A DNA stretch of 64,000 nucleotides from Ascidiaceihabitans sp029251465 (GTDB taxonomy: Bacteria; Pseudomonadota; Alphaproteobacteria; Rhodobacterales; Rhodobacteraceae), in assembly GCF_042932805.1 (NCBI RefSeq), contig NZ_CP170633.1, positions 3,782,001 to 3,846,000 of the forward strand, given 5' to 3'. The notes under the pieces were generated by a model. It saw only the letters and a list, made by a program, of their open reading frames with translations. It did no database searches and had not been told where the DNA came from. Each line of letters starts with the position of its first letter. The first letter of the stretch is position 1. This document shows, piece after piece, positions 8,484-15,232 of this stretch. A program made the translations under genes and the position numbers.

Positions 8484-9514
8484 ACGCGCCGATTGCGACG
8501 CAGGGTATCGCCATAGCTGATGGTCGGGGTCAGCGTTTGCAAAACAGGGGCGTCATCGGCACCGTCAGCGTTGCGATCCACGATAATTTGCGCGGCAGCA
8601 CGCCCGATTTCCAGACGACAGGCATCCATGGTTGCCAGCTTGCGCGGCAGGCCTTGCAGCAGTTCCACATCGTTAAAACCAGCGAGGCCAATTTGGCCCG
8701 GAACATCAATCCCTTGGTCCAGCAACCACAGCAAACCACCAGCACCAATCATGTCGTTTGAATAGTACAAGAAATCCAGATCAGGCGAGCGTTCCAGCAT
8801 CGCTTGGGTCATTTCACGCCCCTTCGCAAGCGCCGATCCGCCCGAGTAAAATTCGCGATCCTCGATTTCGACACCAGCTTTTGCCAAACCTTCGGTAAAG
8901 CCTTCGAACCGTTTGCGGGCACGGTGATCAAGCGGCATCTTTGTGCCCATAAACCCGATGTGTTCGTAGCCTTGTTTCAGGATCGCTTTGGCCATTTCCT
9001 GACCTGCACGACGGTGCGAAATGCCGATCATCGAGTCTACGGCGCGCCCGTCGGCGTCCATGATTTCGACCACCGGAATGCCTGCATTGTTCATCATGGC
9101 ACGCGCAGCGTCGGTGTGTTCAAGCCCTGCTAAAATCACGCCAGAGGGCCGCCACGACAACATCTCGTACAGCACACGCTCTTCTTTTTCGGGCATATAA
9201 TCCGTGACACCAACGACGGGCTGCAACGGCGTGTCCTCGAACACTTGATTGATGCCGTTCAGAACCTCGGGAAATACCATGTTGGACAGCGACGGAATGA
9301 TGATTGCGACCAAATTCACACGCTGACTGGCCAATGATCCTGCGATCTGGTTGGGGACATAGCCCAGCTCCTTTGCTGCGGCGAGCACGCGTTTGCGGGT
9401 CGCATCGCTGACGTCACCACGATTGCGCAACACGCGACTGACGGTCATTTCAGAGACGCCGGATGCTTCGGAAACGTCACGCAATGTCAGCGGGCGGCGC
9501 GGGGATTGGGTCAA
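8480..9514 (-). CDS. LacI-family transcriptional regulator (GntR/gluconate-type)
   Basis: A 344-residue repressor. The N-terminal LacI helix-turn-helix (LRDVSEASGVSEMTVSRVLRN, then GYVPNQIAGSLAS) is followed by a periplasmic-binding-protein-like effector domain (VNLVAIIIPSLSNMVFPEVL). It resembles the gluconate/sugar-acid subgroup, but its target genes are not in view. Only the glycosylase gene lies downstream in the same transcript. An odd-length palindrome GTTAGCCTAAC at 9534-9544, 20 bp upstream of the ATG, could be an autoregulatory operator. Confidence 0.85.
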   Translation of the reverse strand: MTQSPRRPLTLRDVSEASGVSEMTVSRVLRNRGDVSDATRKRVLAAAKELGYVPNQIAGSLASQRVNLVAIIIPSLSNMVFPEVLNGINQVFEDTPLQPVVGVTDYMPEKEERVLYEMLSWRPSGVILAGLEHTDAARAMMNNAGIPVVEIMDADGRAVDSMIGISHRRAGQEMAKAILKQGYEHIGFMGTKMPLDHRARKRFEGFTEGLAKAGVEIEDREFYSGGSALAKGREMTQAMLERSPDLDFLYYSNDMIGAGGLLWLLDQGIDVPGQIGLAGFNDVELLQGLPRKLATMDACRLEIGRAAAQIIVDRNADGADDAPVLQTLTPTISYGDTLRRNRRV

Positions 9515-9533
9515 TGCAGGTATCCTGTAAATT

Positions 9534-9544
9534 GTTAGCCTAAC
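9534..9544. promoter_or_regulatory. Possible LacI-family operator
   Basis: GTTAG-C-CTAAC is an 11-bp palindrome followed by a second small palindrome, GCTAGC (9545-9550). It lies just upstream of the LacI-type gene ending at 9514. Position and symmetry are the only support. Confidence 0.3.
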
Positions 9545-9636
9545 GCTAGCGCAAACGAGGGCAATGTTTCAAGCACATCACGCGTAACAGTGTGGGGATG
9601 ACAATGCGCCGCTGGTGGATTAGATCGGATGTGCGT

Positions 9637-9713
9637 GGCCCCGTGGCTCAACTGGATAGAGCAGCCCCCTCCTAAGGGGCAGGTTGCAGGTTCGAATCCT
9701 GCCGGGGTCACCA
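9637..9713 (+). tRNA. tRNA-Arg (anticodon CCU)
   Basis: A full cloverleaf can be drawn. The acceptor stem pairs GGCCCCG with CGGGGTC, and the D arm is GCTC...GAGC. The anticodon stem GCCCC/GGGGC (9664-9668, 9676-9680) closes loop CTCCTAA with anticodon CCT at 9671-9673, followed by a TTCGAAT T-loop, discriminator A and an encoded CCA (9711-9713). It reads AGG codons. Its 3' end is the integration target of the island to the right: 9703-9723 recurs at 26145-26165. Confidence 0.95.
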
Positions 9714-9723
9714 AAAACACCTG
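9703..9723 (+). repeat. Island attachment site, left copy (tRNA-Arg 3' end)
   Basis: These 21 bp (CGGGGTCACCAAAAACACCT plus G) cover the last 11 bases of tRNA-Arg and 10 bases beyond. They recur exactly at 26145-26165, and lower-level similarity continues to the right of both copies (TTATTTACAGGGCTTTGTGC in each). CCTGTAAA (9720-9727) and TTTACAGG (9738-9745) form an inverted repeat overlapping the outer edge, as seen at recombinase sites. The arrangement is the classic signature of integration into a tRNA 3' end. Confidence 0.85.
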
Positions 9724-9868
9724 TAAAATATGGCTTATTTACAGGGCTTTGTGCGGTCGCTTGCAGAAAGTCCCGTGAGCTTTCGGGTCGAATTCTGCTG
9801 AAACGGCGGAAATCTCGTACAAAACCTGTACAAAATTCGCACGTCTTTGCGTCTTTGGGGGCCTTCCA

Positions 9869-10723
9869 ATGAGCTGGCGGGTGGCAAACACATGCGCGGA
9901 ACGGAAGTTCGGCAGCGCAACGCGAAAGCAGATCATCATGTTCCTGGCTGACAAAGCAAGCGATGACGGCTCCGGCATTTGGTGCTCCAAGGGCACAATC
10001 CAGCGACATACCGAGCTAGGGGAGACCACAGTCAAGCGAACCGTGCGCGACTTCCTGAAGGAAGGCATTCTGGTCGAGACCGGCGCACGCACCTGCAAGA
10101 ATGGTTTCACCGTCGTTTACCGGATTGATCTGGCCAAGGTCGAGGCGCTGGAAACGACCGCAGAGCCCGAGATTGAGACGGGGTCCACAGTGGCCCCCGT
10201 CCAGTCTGGCCCCGGTACGGGGGCCACTGTGGCCGGGGTACCGGGGCCACCACGGCCCCCAAACCATCCTAAAACCATCCATAAACCACCTACGCGCAGG
10301 CGCGAGGCGGCGGGGGATGAAGAGGCTGAGAAGATTTTGGCGACGTATCCAACCGACCGATTGCGGGGCGAAGCGGCCTGTCTTGCCCAGATCGAAGAGG
10401 TCATGAAGGAAGGTATCAGGCCGGAGGACTTGCGGCAGGCCGTCCAAGCCTACGCCAACGGTAGCGCAGGTTTCACCCGCTCCAAGGTCTGCTTTTCCGA
10501 CAACTGGTTTCAGACGCGGCGCTGGCAGGCCTATGTCGAGAAGCAGGCCGAAGACCGGGAGAAGGCGGCAGCGTTGCAGGCTGACCATCATGCGCGGCTG
10601 GCGTGCTGGATCAGTGATCGCAGCCCGATGTGCAAACACATCACGGGCACCCAAGTCACGGCTTTGCTCGCCTCGAAACTGGTGACGCAGGCGCAAATCC
10701 AAGCCGCAGGCCTCAGATCATGA
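9869..10723 (+). CDS. Helix-turn-helix (HTH_36-like) protein of the mobilisable island
   Basis: A 284-residue protein with an N-terminal winged helix (KQIIMFLADKASDDGSGIWCSKGTIQRHTELGETTVKRTV) of the type found in plasmid and phage replication-associated proteins. A Gly/Pro/Ala-rich linker (about residues 100-147) precedes a C-terminal helical part. It is the first gene of the island and overlaps the mobC start (ATGA at 10720-10723). A replication-initiator or transcription-control role for the mobile element is inference. A truncated paralogue starts at 26300. The linker is encoded by a GC-rich block with long inverted repeats that is perfectly identical in both copies (10175-10310), so this DNA probably also has a cis function. 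Confidence 0.7.
   Translation: MSWRVANTCAERKFGSATRKQIIMFLADKASDDGSGIWCSKGTIQRHTELGETTVKRTVRDFLKEGILVETGARTCKNGFTVVYRIDLAKVEALETTAEPEIETGSTVAPVQSGPGTGATVAGVPGPPRPPNHPKTIHKPPTRRREAAGDEEAEKILATYPTDRLRGEAACLAQIEEVMKEGIRPEDLRQAVQAYANGSAGFTRSKVCFSDNWFQTRRWQAYVEKQAEDREKAAALQADHHARLACWISDRSPMCKHITGTQVTALLASKLVTQAQIQAAGLRS
10175..10310. repeat. 136-bp perfectly conserved block with nested inverted repeats, copy 1
   Basis: Identical base for base to 26606-26741, although the flanking parts of the same gene differ at roughly one base in five. Inside it, CCACAGTGGCCCCCGT (10185-10200) and ACGGGGGCCACTGTGG (10217-10232) are perfect 16-bp inverted arms around a 16-bp spacer. Further GGCCCC/GGGGCC repeats follow to 10260. 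It lies about 410 bp upstream of mobC. A candidate oriT or replication origin; alternatively a recent gene-conversion tract. Confidence 0.65.
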
Positions 10724-11193
10724 CCGCTACCGATCCCACTGAAGAGCAAACAGCAAGGCGACCCATGTCATACGCTGGCGCTGCTGACACGGGACCTTGC
10801 GAGGGGCGGCTAGCCTCCCCTTCGAACCCCACCGGCGCGGGAAAAGCCCGCACCAAAGAGCCGCTGACCGAGACGTTCGTCTTTCGGTGCTCGGCGACAG
10901 AGAAGGCCGAGCTGCGCGCCAAAGCCGAGGCTGCTGGCCTTCCCGCTGCAACCCTGCTGCGCGAGGCGCTTGGCCTGACGGAGGCCCGCCGTCGCAAGCC
11001 CATCCCCCGCGTTGATCCTGCGCTGGTGCTGGCCGTCGGTCGCATCGGCGGCAACCTCAATCAGATCGCCCGCTGGCTGAACCGCGCGATGTTGGCGGGC
11101 CGTGTCGACCTCGATGCGCTGACCGTTGCCCGCCGCTTGTTGACCATCGAACGCCAGCTTGCCCAGATCGTCGAGGCTGCCCGCCGATGCTGA
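10720..11193 (+). CDS. mobC: MobC/MbeC-like mobilisation accessory protein
   Basis: A 157-residue protein with the MobC family signature RIGGNLNQIARWLNRA after a ribbon-helix-helix-like segment (FRCSATEKAELRAKAEAAGLPAATLLREAL). Such proteins bind oriT and help the relaxase nick. The start is the ATG at 10720, overlapping the stop of the upstream gene. An upstream in-frame ATG at 10630 would lie wholly inside that gene. The 3' end overlaps mobA by 7 nt. The order mobC-mobA with nested mobB and mobD is that of ColE1-type plasmids. Confidence 0.85.
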   Translation: MTATDPTEEQTARRPMSYAGAADTGPCEGRLASPSNPTGAGKARTKEPLTETFVFRCSATEKAELRAKAEAAGLPAATLLREALGLTEARRRKPIPRVDPALVLAVGRIGGNLNQIARWLNRAMLAGRVDLDALTVARRLLTIERQLAQIVEAARRC

Positions 11194-12710
11194 TCAAGTT
11201 CTTCCGCAACGGCAAAGGCGCGGGCGCTGGTCCGGTCGGCTACCTCGTGGCGGACAAGGTGCTGGCCTATGACGACAACCGCGACCTGATCCGCGATGCC
11301 GACGGCCAGCCGATGACGGTCACGCGCGAGCCACTGCCCGAGGTCCTGCGCGGCAACCCTGACCGCACCGAAGCCTTGATCGACGCCAGCCGACATCAGT
11401 GGACCTACCGCGCGGGGGTAATCAGCTTTGCCGCAACCGATGCCCCGACCAAGGAACAGCAGGCCGAGGTCATGGACCACTTCGAGCGTCTGGCCTTCGC
11501 GGGGCTGGACCCGACGCAATATGACGTGCTTTGGGTCCGACATACCCACGAAGACCGCGTCGAGCTTCACTTCTGCACACCGCGCTTGGAGCTGACCTCG
11601 GGGAGGAGCCTGAACATCGCGCCGCCCGGTTATGAGAAAGCCTTCGACAGCCTGCGCGACGTGATGAACCAGCGCCACGGCTGGGCCGATCCGATGGAAC
11701 TGGAGCGCGCCCAGGAGGTGCGCGACACCATCGAGACCCCAACCCGCGCTCAAGGACGGGACGAGCTGCATGCGTGGCTGCAAGACCAGGTCAGCGTCGG
11801 CCTGATCACCGACCGCGCCAGCATGGTCGACGCTCTCGCCGACGCAGGCTTCGACCTGCCCCGCGTCGGTAAAGCATACCTGACCGCCCAAGACCCGGAC
11901 ACCGGCGAGCGCTGGCGTTTGAAAGGAGAGATATTCCATGAAGACTGGCAAGCCGACCCGGTTGAGCGAGAAGCTGAACGCGGAACTGGACACGATCCGG
12001 CAGGACTACGCCGCCTCGATGGCATCGCAATTGGAGAGCTTCAGGACCGATTTGAACGCCATTGCGACCAACGCGCAGCGTACAATCGAGACCGATATCC
12101 GCACATTTCTGCGACAGAACAAGAGCTGGCTGACGATCTCGCCCTGGCTGATCACGGGGACATTCTTGCTGGGGATCGTCTCGATGATGGCCGCGAGCTT
12201 GCTTTGGACGCTGATGCTGGCCAGCTCGGAACTGACGGACTTGGGCCTGACGCGGATCGACAGGGAGGACGGGACATGGCTGGTGCTGGACCCGACCAAG
12301 ACGAGGCTGAGGACCTGCACGCTGGGCGGCAGATCAGTGACCTGCATCAAGATCGAGGAGAACTAGATGACGACACCCCTGACAGCCTTGGAACGCGACT
12401 TGCTCGCTTGCGTCGAGCGGTTGGTGACGGCCTGCGAAACCTCAGCAAAGGAATTGAGCGGGTTAGAGGCACGCTCGACGACCAAGATGCAGAGCCAGCT
12501 GGATGGTATCGCGCAATGCGTGACGCTGCTGGTGCGTTCGCAAGCCGTGTCACTGAAAGCATTGCGTGGATTGTTGAACGAGGAAGCGAGCTACGCGACG
12601 CTCGACAAGCAACTGAGCACCAGCTTGAGCTTAGCGAAGGACGCCGAAGAGAGGCTGAGACAGAGCTAGAAGCGCGGGAGGTCGAGATGGATCGGGGGAT
12701 GACGCATTAG
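11187..12710 (+). CDS. mobA: MbeA/MobA-type relaxase
   Basis: A 507-residue relaxase that would nick oriT and lead the transferred strand. The N-terminus (KFFRNGKGAGAGPVGYLV) puts a tyrosine at position 19, the catalytic position reported for ColE1 MbeA. The motif WVRHTHEDRVELHF has H119-x6-E126-x-H128, aligning with the MbeA H-E-N triad but with His in place of Asn. WRLKGEIFHEDW, a family landmark, is near residue 250. The C-terminal half is acidic and helical; its DNA also encodes mobB (11938-12366) and mobD (12367-12669) in the +1 frame. No type IV secretion genes are present, so transfer would need a helper. Confidence 0.85.
   Translation: MLIKFFRNGKGAGAGPVGYLVADKVLAYDDNRDLIRDADGQPMTVTREPLPEVLRGNPDRTEALIDASRHQWTYRAGVISFAATDAPTKEQQAEVMDHFERLAFAGLDPTQYDVLWVRHTHEDRVELHFCTPRLELTSGRSLNIAPPGYEKAFDSLRDVMNQRHGWADPMELERAQEVRDTIETPTRAQGRDELHAWLQDQVSVGLITDRASMVDALADAGFDLPRVGKAYLTAQDPDTGERWRLKGEIFHEDWQADPVEREAERGTGHDPAGLRRLDGIAIGELQDRFERHCDQRAAYNRDRYPHISATEQELADDLALADHGDILAGDRLDDGRELALDADAGQLGTDGLGPDADRQGGRDMAGAGPDQDEAEDLHAGRQISDLHQDRGELDDDTPDSLGTRLARLRRAVGDGLRNLSKGIERVRGTLDDQDAEPAGWYRAMRDAAGAFASRVTESIAWIVERGSELRDARQATEHQLELSEGRRREAETELEAREVEMDRGMTH
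11938..12366 (+). CDS. mobB: MbeB/MobB-like mobilisation membrane protein, nested in mobA
   Basis: A 142-residue protein wholly inside mobA in another frame. It is accepted as real because AAAGGAG stands 9 nt before the ATG, the protein has a coherent plan, and ColE1 has the same nesting. Its plan is a helical N-terminus (SEKLNAELDTIRQDYAASMASQLESF), a hydrophobic segment at about residues 66-92 (WLITGTFLLGIVSMMAASLLWTLML) and a short C-terminal domain. MbeB-type proteins associate with the membrane and the relaxosome. The stop codon is immediately followed by the mobD start. Confidence 0.75.
   Translation: MKTGKPTRLSEKLNAELDTIRQDYAASMASQLESFRTDLNAIATNAQRTIETDIRTFLRQNKSWLTISPWLITGTFLLGIVSMMAASLLWTLMLASSELTDLGLTRIDREDGTWLVLDPTKTRLRTCTLGGRSVTCIKIEEN
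12367..12669 (+). CDS. mobD: MbeD/MobD-like mobilisation coiled-coil protein, nested in mobA
   Basis: A 100-residue helical protein (LTALERDLLACVERLVTACETSAKEL) resembling the MbeD/MobD family, which is encoded inside mbeA in ColE1-type plasmids and is linked to entry exclusion or mobilisation. The start ATG directly follows the mobB stop, with GAGGAG 6 nt upstream. The frame is +1 relative to mobA. Family assignment rests on size, helical pattern, the N-terminal LTxLExxLL motif and position. Confidence 0.68.
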   Translation: MTTPLTALERDLLACVERLVTACETSAKELSGLEARSTTKMQSQLDGIAQCVTLLVRSQAVSLKALRGLLNEEASYATLDKQLSTSLSLAKDAEERLRQS

Positions 12711-12823
12711 GGTGCCGTTTGGTCAGCGGTGCCGACAAAATGACGTTCGCCTATGCTCTAACTGGCTGCAGTTTGTTCAAGATGTTATGTGAAGCAAATA
12801 ATGGTCAGCAGGGACTAAGTGTT

Positions 12824-13339
12824 ATGAATGATTACGTAGCTACGATTCGCTCTCGACGTCAAATGTCGCTGTCCGAAACCACCGAGTTTGCTTCGATAAT
12901 TTACAGCTATGGAGCGGTCAAAGGCACCCTTGCACAAATCACTGACCGTGTGCTGAAGGTAGATGCCATTTGCTATGTTCGCATGGGCAACAGAATGGTA
13001 GCAACAGCCGCGCTGAAGCAGCCGGCCAATAGCTATCGCAAGAAATTAGAGTCTGAGACTAAAGCCAATGTTTCAGAAGCGGATTTCCCATTGGAAATGG
13101 GCTATGTTGTTGTCGTAGAAGGACATCGCGGAGAAAAGCTTCCTGAAAAGGGCAGGCTGTCAGATATGGTGATGGCCAAGGTGATGACACAAGCGAAAGG
13201 TCGTGGTGTTTTCGCAACTACGAAAATCGAAGTGTTCGTAGAAACTGCACTCCCCGCATTGGGCTTTGGCGTAGTAGGAAAGTACCAGAATGCCACGAAA
13301 CAGACGATACATGTCTTGACCAAAGGCACACTACGATAA
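12824..13339 (+). CDS. GNAT-like N-acetyltransferase, uncertain
   Basis: About 171 residues from the ATG at 12824 (AGGG upstream); the frame could start at 12719. Strand and helix order and the segments YVVVVEGHRGEKLPEKGRL, GRGVFATTKIE and LPALGFGVVGKY resemble the acetyl-CoA-binding and C-terminal regions of GNAT acetyltransferases. The acetyl-CoA loop (HRGEKLP) is not canonical, and no substrate can be proposed. It sits directly after the relaxase gene and points toward the leftward defence-like operon. Base composition is lower in GC than the mob genes, suggesting separate acquisition. Confidence 0.45.
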   Translation: MNDYVATIRSRRQMSLSETTEFASIIYSYGAVKGTLAQITDRVLKVDAICYVRMGNRMVATAALKQPANSYRKKLESETKANVSEADFPLEMGYVVVVEGHRGEKLPEKGRLSDMVMAKVMTQAKGRGVFATTKIEVFVETALPALGFGVVGKYQNATKQTIHVLTKGTLR

Positions 13340-13472
13340 GCTAGCTTCTGCCTAACTGAGATGATGTCCAACTTGGAGATGGCGATAGTTCTCCGGGAGT
13401 TATGACCGTTTCCCGAACTCAGGTATTTTCCGCACCTCAGAAACCCCTGCACCATAGCCCATCGAAAAGGAC

Positions 13473-13562
13473 GCTAAAACGCCACCTACCAAAGAATTCA
13501 AATGGACCATCAAGGCGCGCGCGGAACGCAATTCTGAGTTTTGCGTCAGCCTGAGGTGGTAG
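13473..13562 (+). pseudogene. Fragment of a HigA/HTH-regulator-like N-terminus
   Basis: In this otherwise empty 224-bp gap between convergent genes, one frame reads TPPTKEFKWTIKARAERNSEF before a stop at 13560-13562. This resembles the start of HigA-like antitoxins and small HTH regulators (pattern F..TI.AR..R...F). There is no start codon and no HTH. It is probably a truncated leftover at the edge of a cargo block, though chance similarity is possible. Confidence 0.3.
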
Positions 13563-13563
13563 A

Positions 13564-14397
13564 CTAGGCCGCCTGACTCGCTTTCTCACCCTTTCGAAGG
13601 GCATCATCACGGCACTTCAGAAGGATCCCGTCAGTTTCTTGAGTGGAAAGAGCTTCGAACAGCACTCCACCACCACGTATGTTCACTGCCTTCATGAAAT
13701 CTCGGAATGTGATTTCGGCACCATATATGTCGGGATGATTCCGCATAGTACGGATAATACCTCGCATGAGGTCTGCTCGATTACTCAGCATAGGGCGCTC
13801 AACGAGGTTTGACCTAATGTCTGCAGTTCGAAGCAGTTCTATAAGGACGCCCTCTTGATCTTGATGATCAATCCGCTTTGCAATGTAGGCGTTCCACCAA
13901 AGCCGAGCTACGGAATTGTCGTCCCGATAGCCGGTACGGCCTCGTGCAAAATAGTGCTTCTCAACTTGGGTTATGTTCTGGTGAAGTACTTTTTTTCGCT
14001 TTTCATTTGCCTTCTCCTTCGCGCCCGTTAGCCCATCGAAGAGACCATTCTTCTCTCGAGGATCATCTTTGATCGGCCACCGCCCTCTGGTATAATCAAG
14101 GCATTCGAAGTGCGTCAAACGACTCCAGACGCGCTCTTCTGTTGCGAGCGAAGGCGTCATACCCTCGATTGCCTCGAAAACCAGCATGGAGTTGCTGATT
14201 TCGGCGGCACTCCCGCCACTTTGACTCAAAACGGCTAGTTTTTCTGGCTCGACCTCAACCGCTGAAAGTTCCATCGCCCAGCCATTTTGGTCTGTGCGGT
14301 CACCGAATCCGGAAGCACGGTACCGCTCAAGATTTCGAGATACATTTGCTCTCAGTTCAGCAAGGACACTTTCGGAAAAATACTTCAACTTATGCAT
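13564..14397 (-). CDS. DUF6339-family protein, last gene of the GHKL operon
   Basis: A 277-residue protein recognised as DUF6339 from KYFSESVLAELRANVSRNLERY at the N-terminus and the conserved middle (EERVWSRLTHFECLDYTRGRW, then DDNSVARLWWNAYIAKRI). The molecular function of the family is unknown. Its start overlaps the end of the preceding 280-residue gene by 8 nt, so the two are translationally coupled. In this operon it is likely a structural or effector partner of the GHKL ATPase (inference). No catalytic motif or membrane segment is evident. Confidence 0.7.
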   Translation of the reverse strand: MHKLKYFSESVLAELRANVSRNLERYRASGFGDRTDQNGWAMELSAVEVEPEKLAVLSQSGGSAAEISNSMLVFEAIEGMTPSLATEERVWSRLTHFECLDYTRGRWPIKDDPREKNGLFDGLTGAKEKANEKRKKVLHQNITQVEKHYFARGRTGYRDDNSVARLWWNAYIAKRIDHQDQEGVLIELLRTADIRSNLVERPMLSNRADLMRGIIRTMRNHPDIYGAEITFRDFMKAVNIRGGGVLFEALSTQETDGILLKCRDDALRKGEKASQAA

Positions 14398-15232
14398 TTT
14401 CAGTCAACTCCTTGAACGATTTACCTAGCTTGCCAACTGGTGAAGCCAGAAGCCTTTGCGCGCTCTCGAGAAGCGGCGCCCTCTCGATGTCGATCCCAAA
14501 ATGTTCACATTTTGCGGCGAAGACACGGTACCATGGCTTGGACTCGTAGCCGGAGTTCTGCTCTCCGCGCAGGTTTTCTAGAACTTCCATAACAACGGGT
14601 AGGTAGACCGCGCTGAGTAGCAGCGGCTTGCCGTGGCTACTTCCTCGCATCAACTCGATGGACTTGAAGATTTCAAACGGCGCGAGAATGCGGATCACAT
14701 CAGATTGTAGATCCAGCTTCAGCTGGCCTTCCGGAATCTCGTCGGTCCGAACTAATTCAAAAATACTCTCGAATTTCTTTAGCTTTTCCTGACCGATATT
14801 GAACCAGGTATCGTTGGCCAGTCCTATGATTTCTGATTTCCGCATCGATATCGCTGAACCATATTCAGGGTTCAAGCTTTCTGCGTTCCAGCTATCAAGT
14901 TGTTGCTTGAGCCAAATCATAGGTTTGACCTCGACGCGGCCGAACAACGTTCCTCTATCAAAACGCCAAGTGCCACTCTTGCCATCGGCTGGCCGCAGCT
15001 CAGAATAAAACGTGTCCTGACAGCGAATGAATGCACCAAGGGATGCCGCTCCACTCTCCAACAATTCACGGATTTCGGGTAAAGTTTGAGAGAATGCATA
15101 GTCGATTTCTATATCGCCAGCTGTGGACTCACGAACTTCTGTAATGCTCAGATCGAAGCGGCCGCTCTTGAAATCATCGTTGCTGTCGCTTAATACCGGA
15201 TGCGGAAAGTGGCTATTAAGGTCTACCTTCAT
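14390..15232 (-). CDS. Unrecognised protein, middle gene of the GHKL operon
   Basis: A 280-residue soluble protein that I do not recognise. The N-terminal half is beta-rich (VDLNSHFPHPVLSDSNDDF, then FDLSITEVRESTAGDIEIDY) and includes an IRCQDTFYSE segment; the C-terminal half is helical. No nuclease or nucleotide-binding motif is visible. Its ATG overlaps the GHKL stop by 4 nt, and its end overlaps the DUF6339 gene by 8 nt, so the three proteins are almost certainly made together in fixed proportion and may form one complex. Confidence 0.7.
   Translation of the reverse strand: MKVDLNSHFPHPVLSDSNDDFKSGRFDLSITEVRESTAGDIEIDYAFSQTLPEIRELLESGAASLGAFIRCQDTFYSELRPADGKSGTWRFDRGTLFGRVEVKPMIWLKQQLDSWNAESLNPEYGSAISMRKSEIIGLANDTWFNIGQEKLKKFESIFELVRTDEIPEGQLKLDLQSDVIRILAPFEIFKSIELMRGSSHGKPLLLSAVYLPVVMEVLENLRGEQNSGYESKPWYRVFAAKCEHFGIDIERAPLLESAQRLLASPVGKLGKSFKELTENA

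Noticed and set aside
11061..11993. Open frame of about 310 codons on the - strand opposite mobC/mobA
   Set aside because: Antisense to a recognised relaxase cassette, without ribosome site or family resemblance. Unlike mobB and mobD it has no known precedent.
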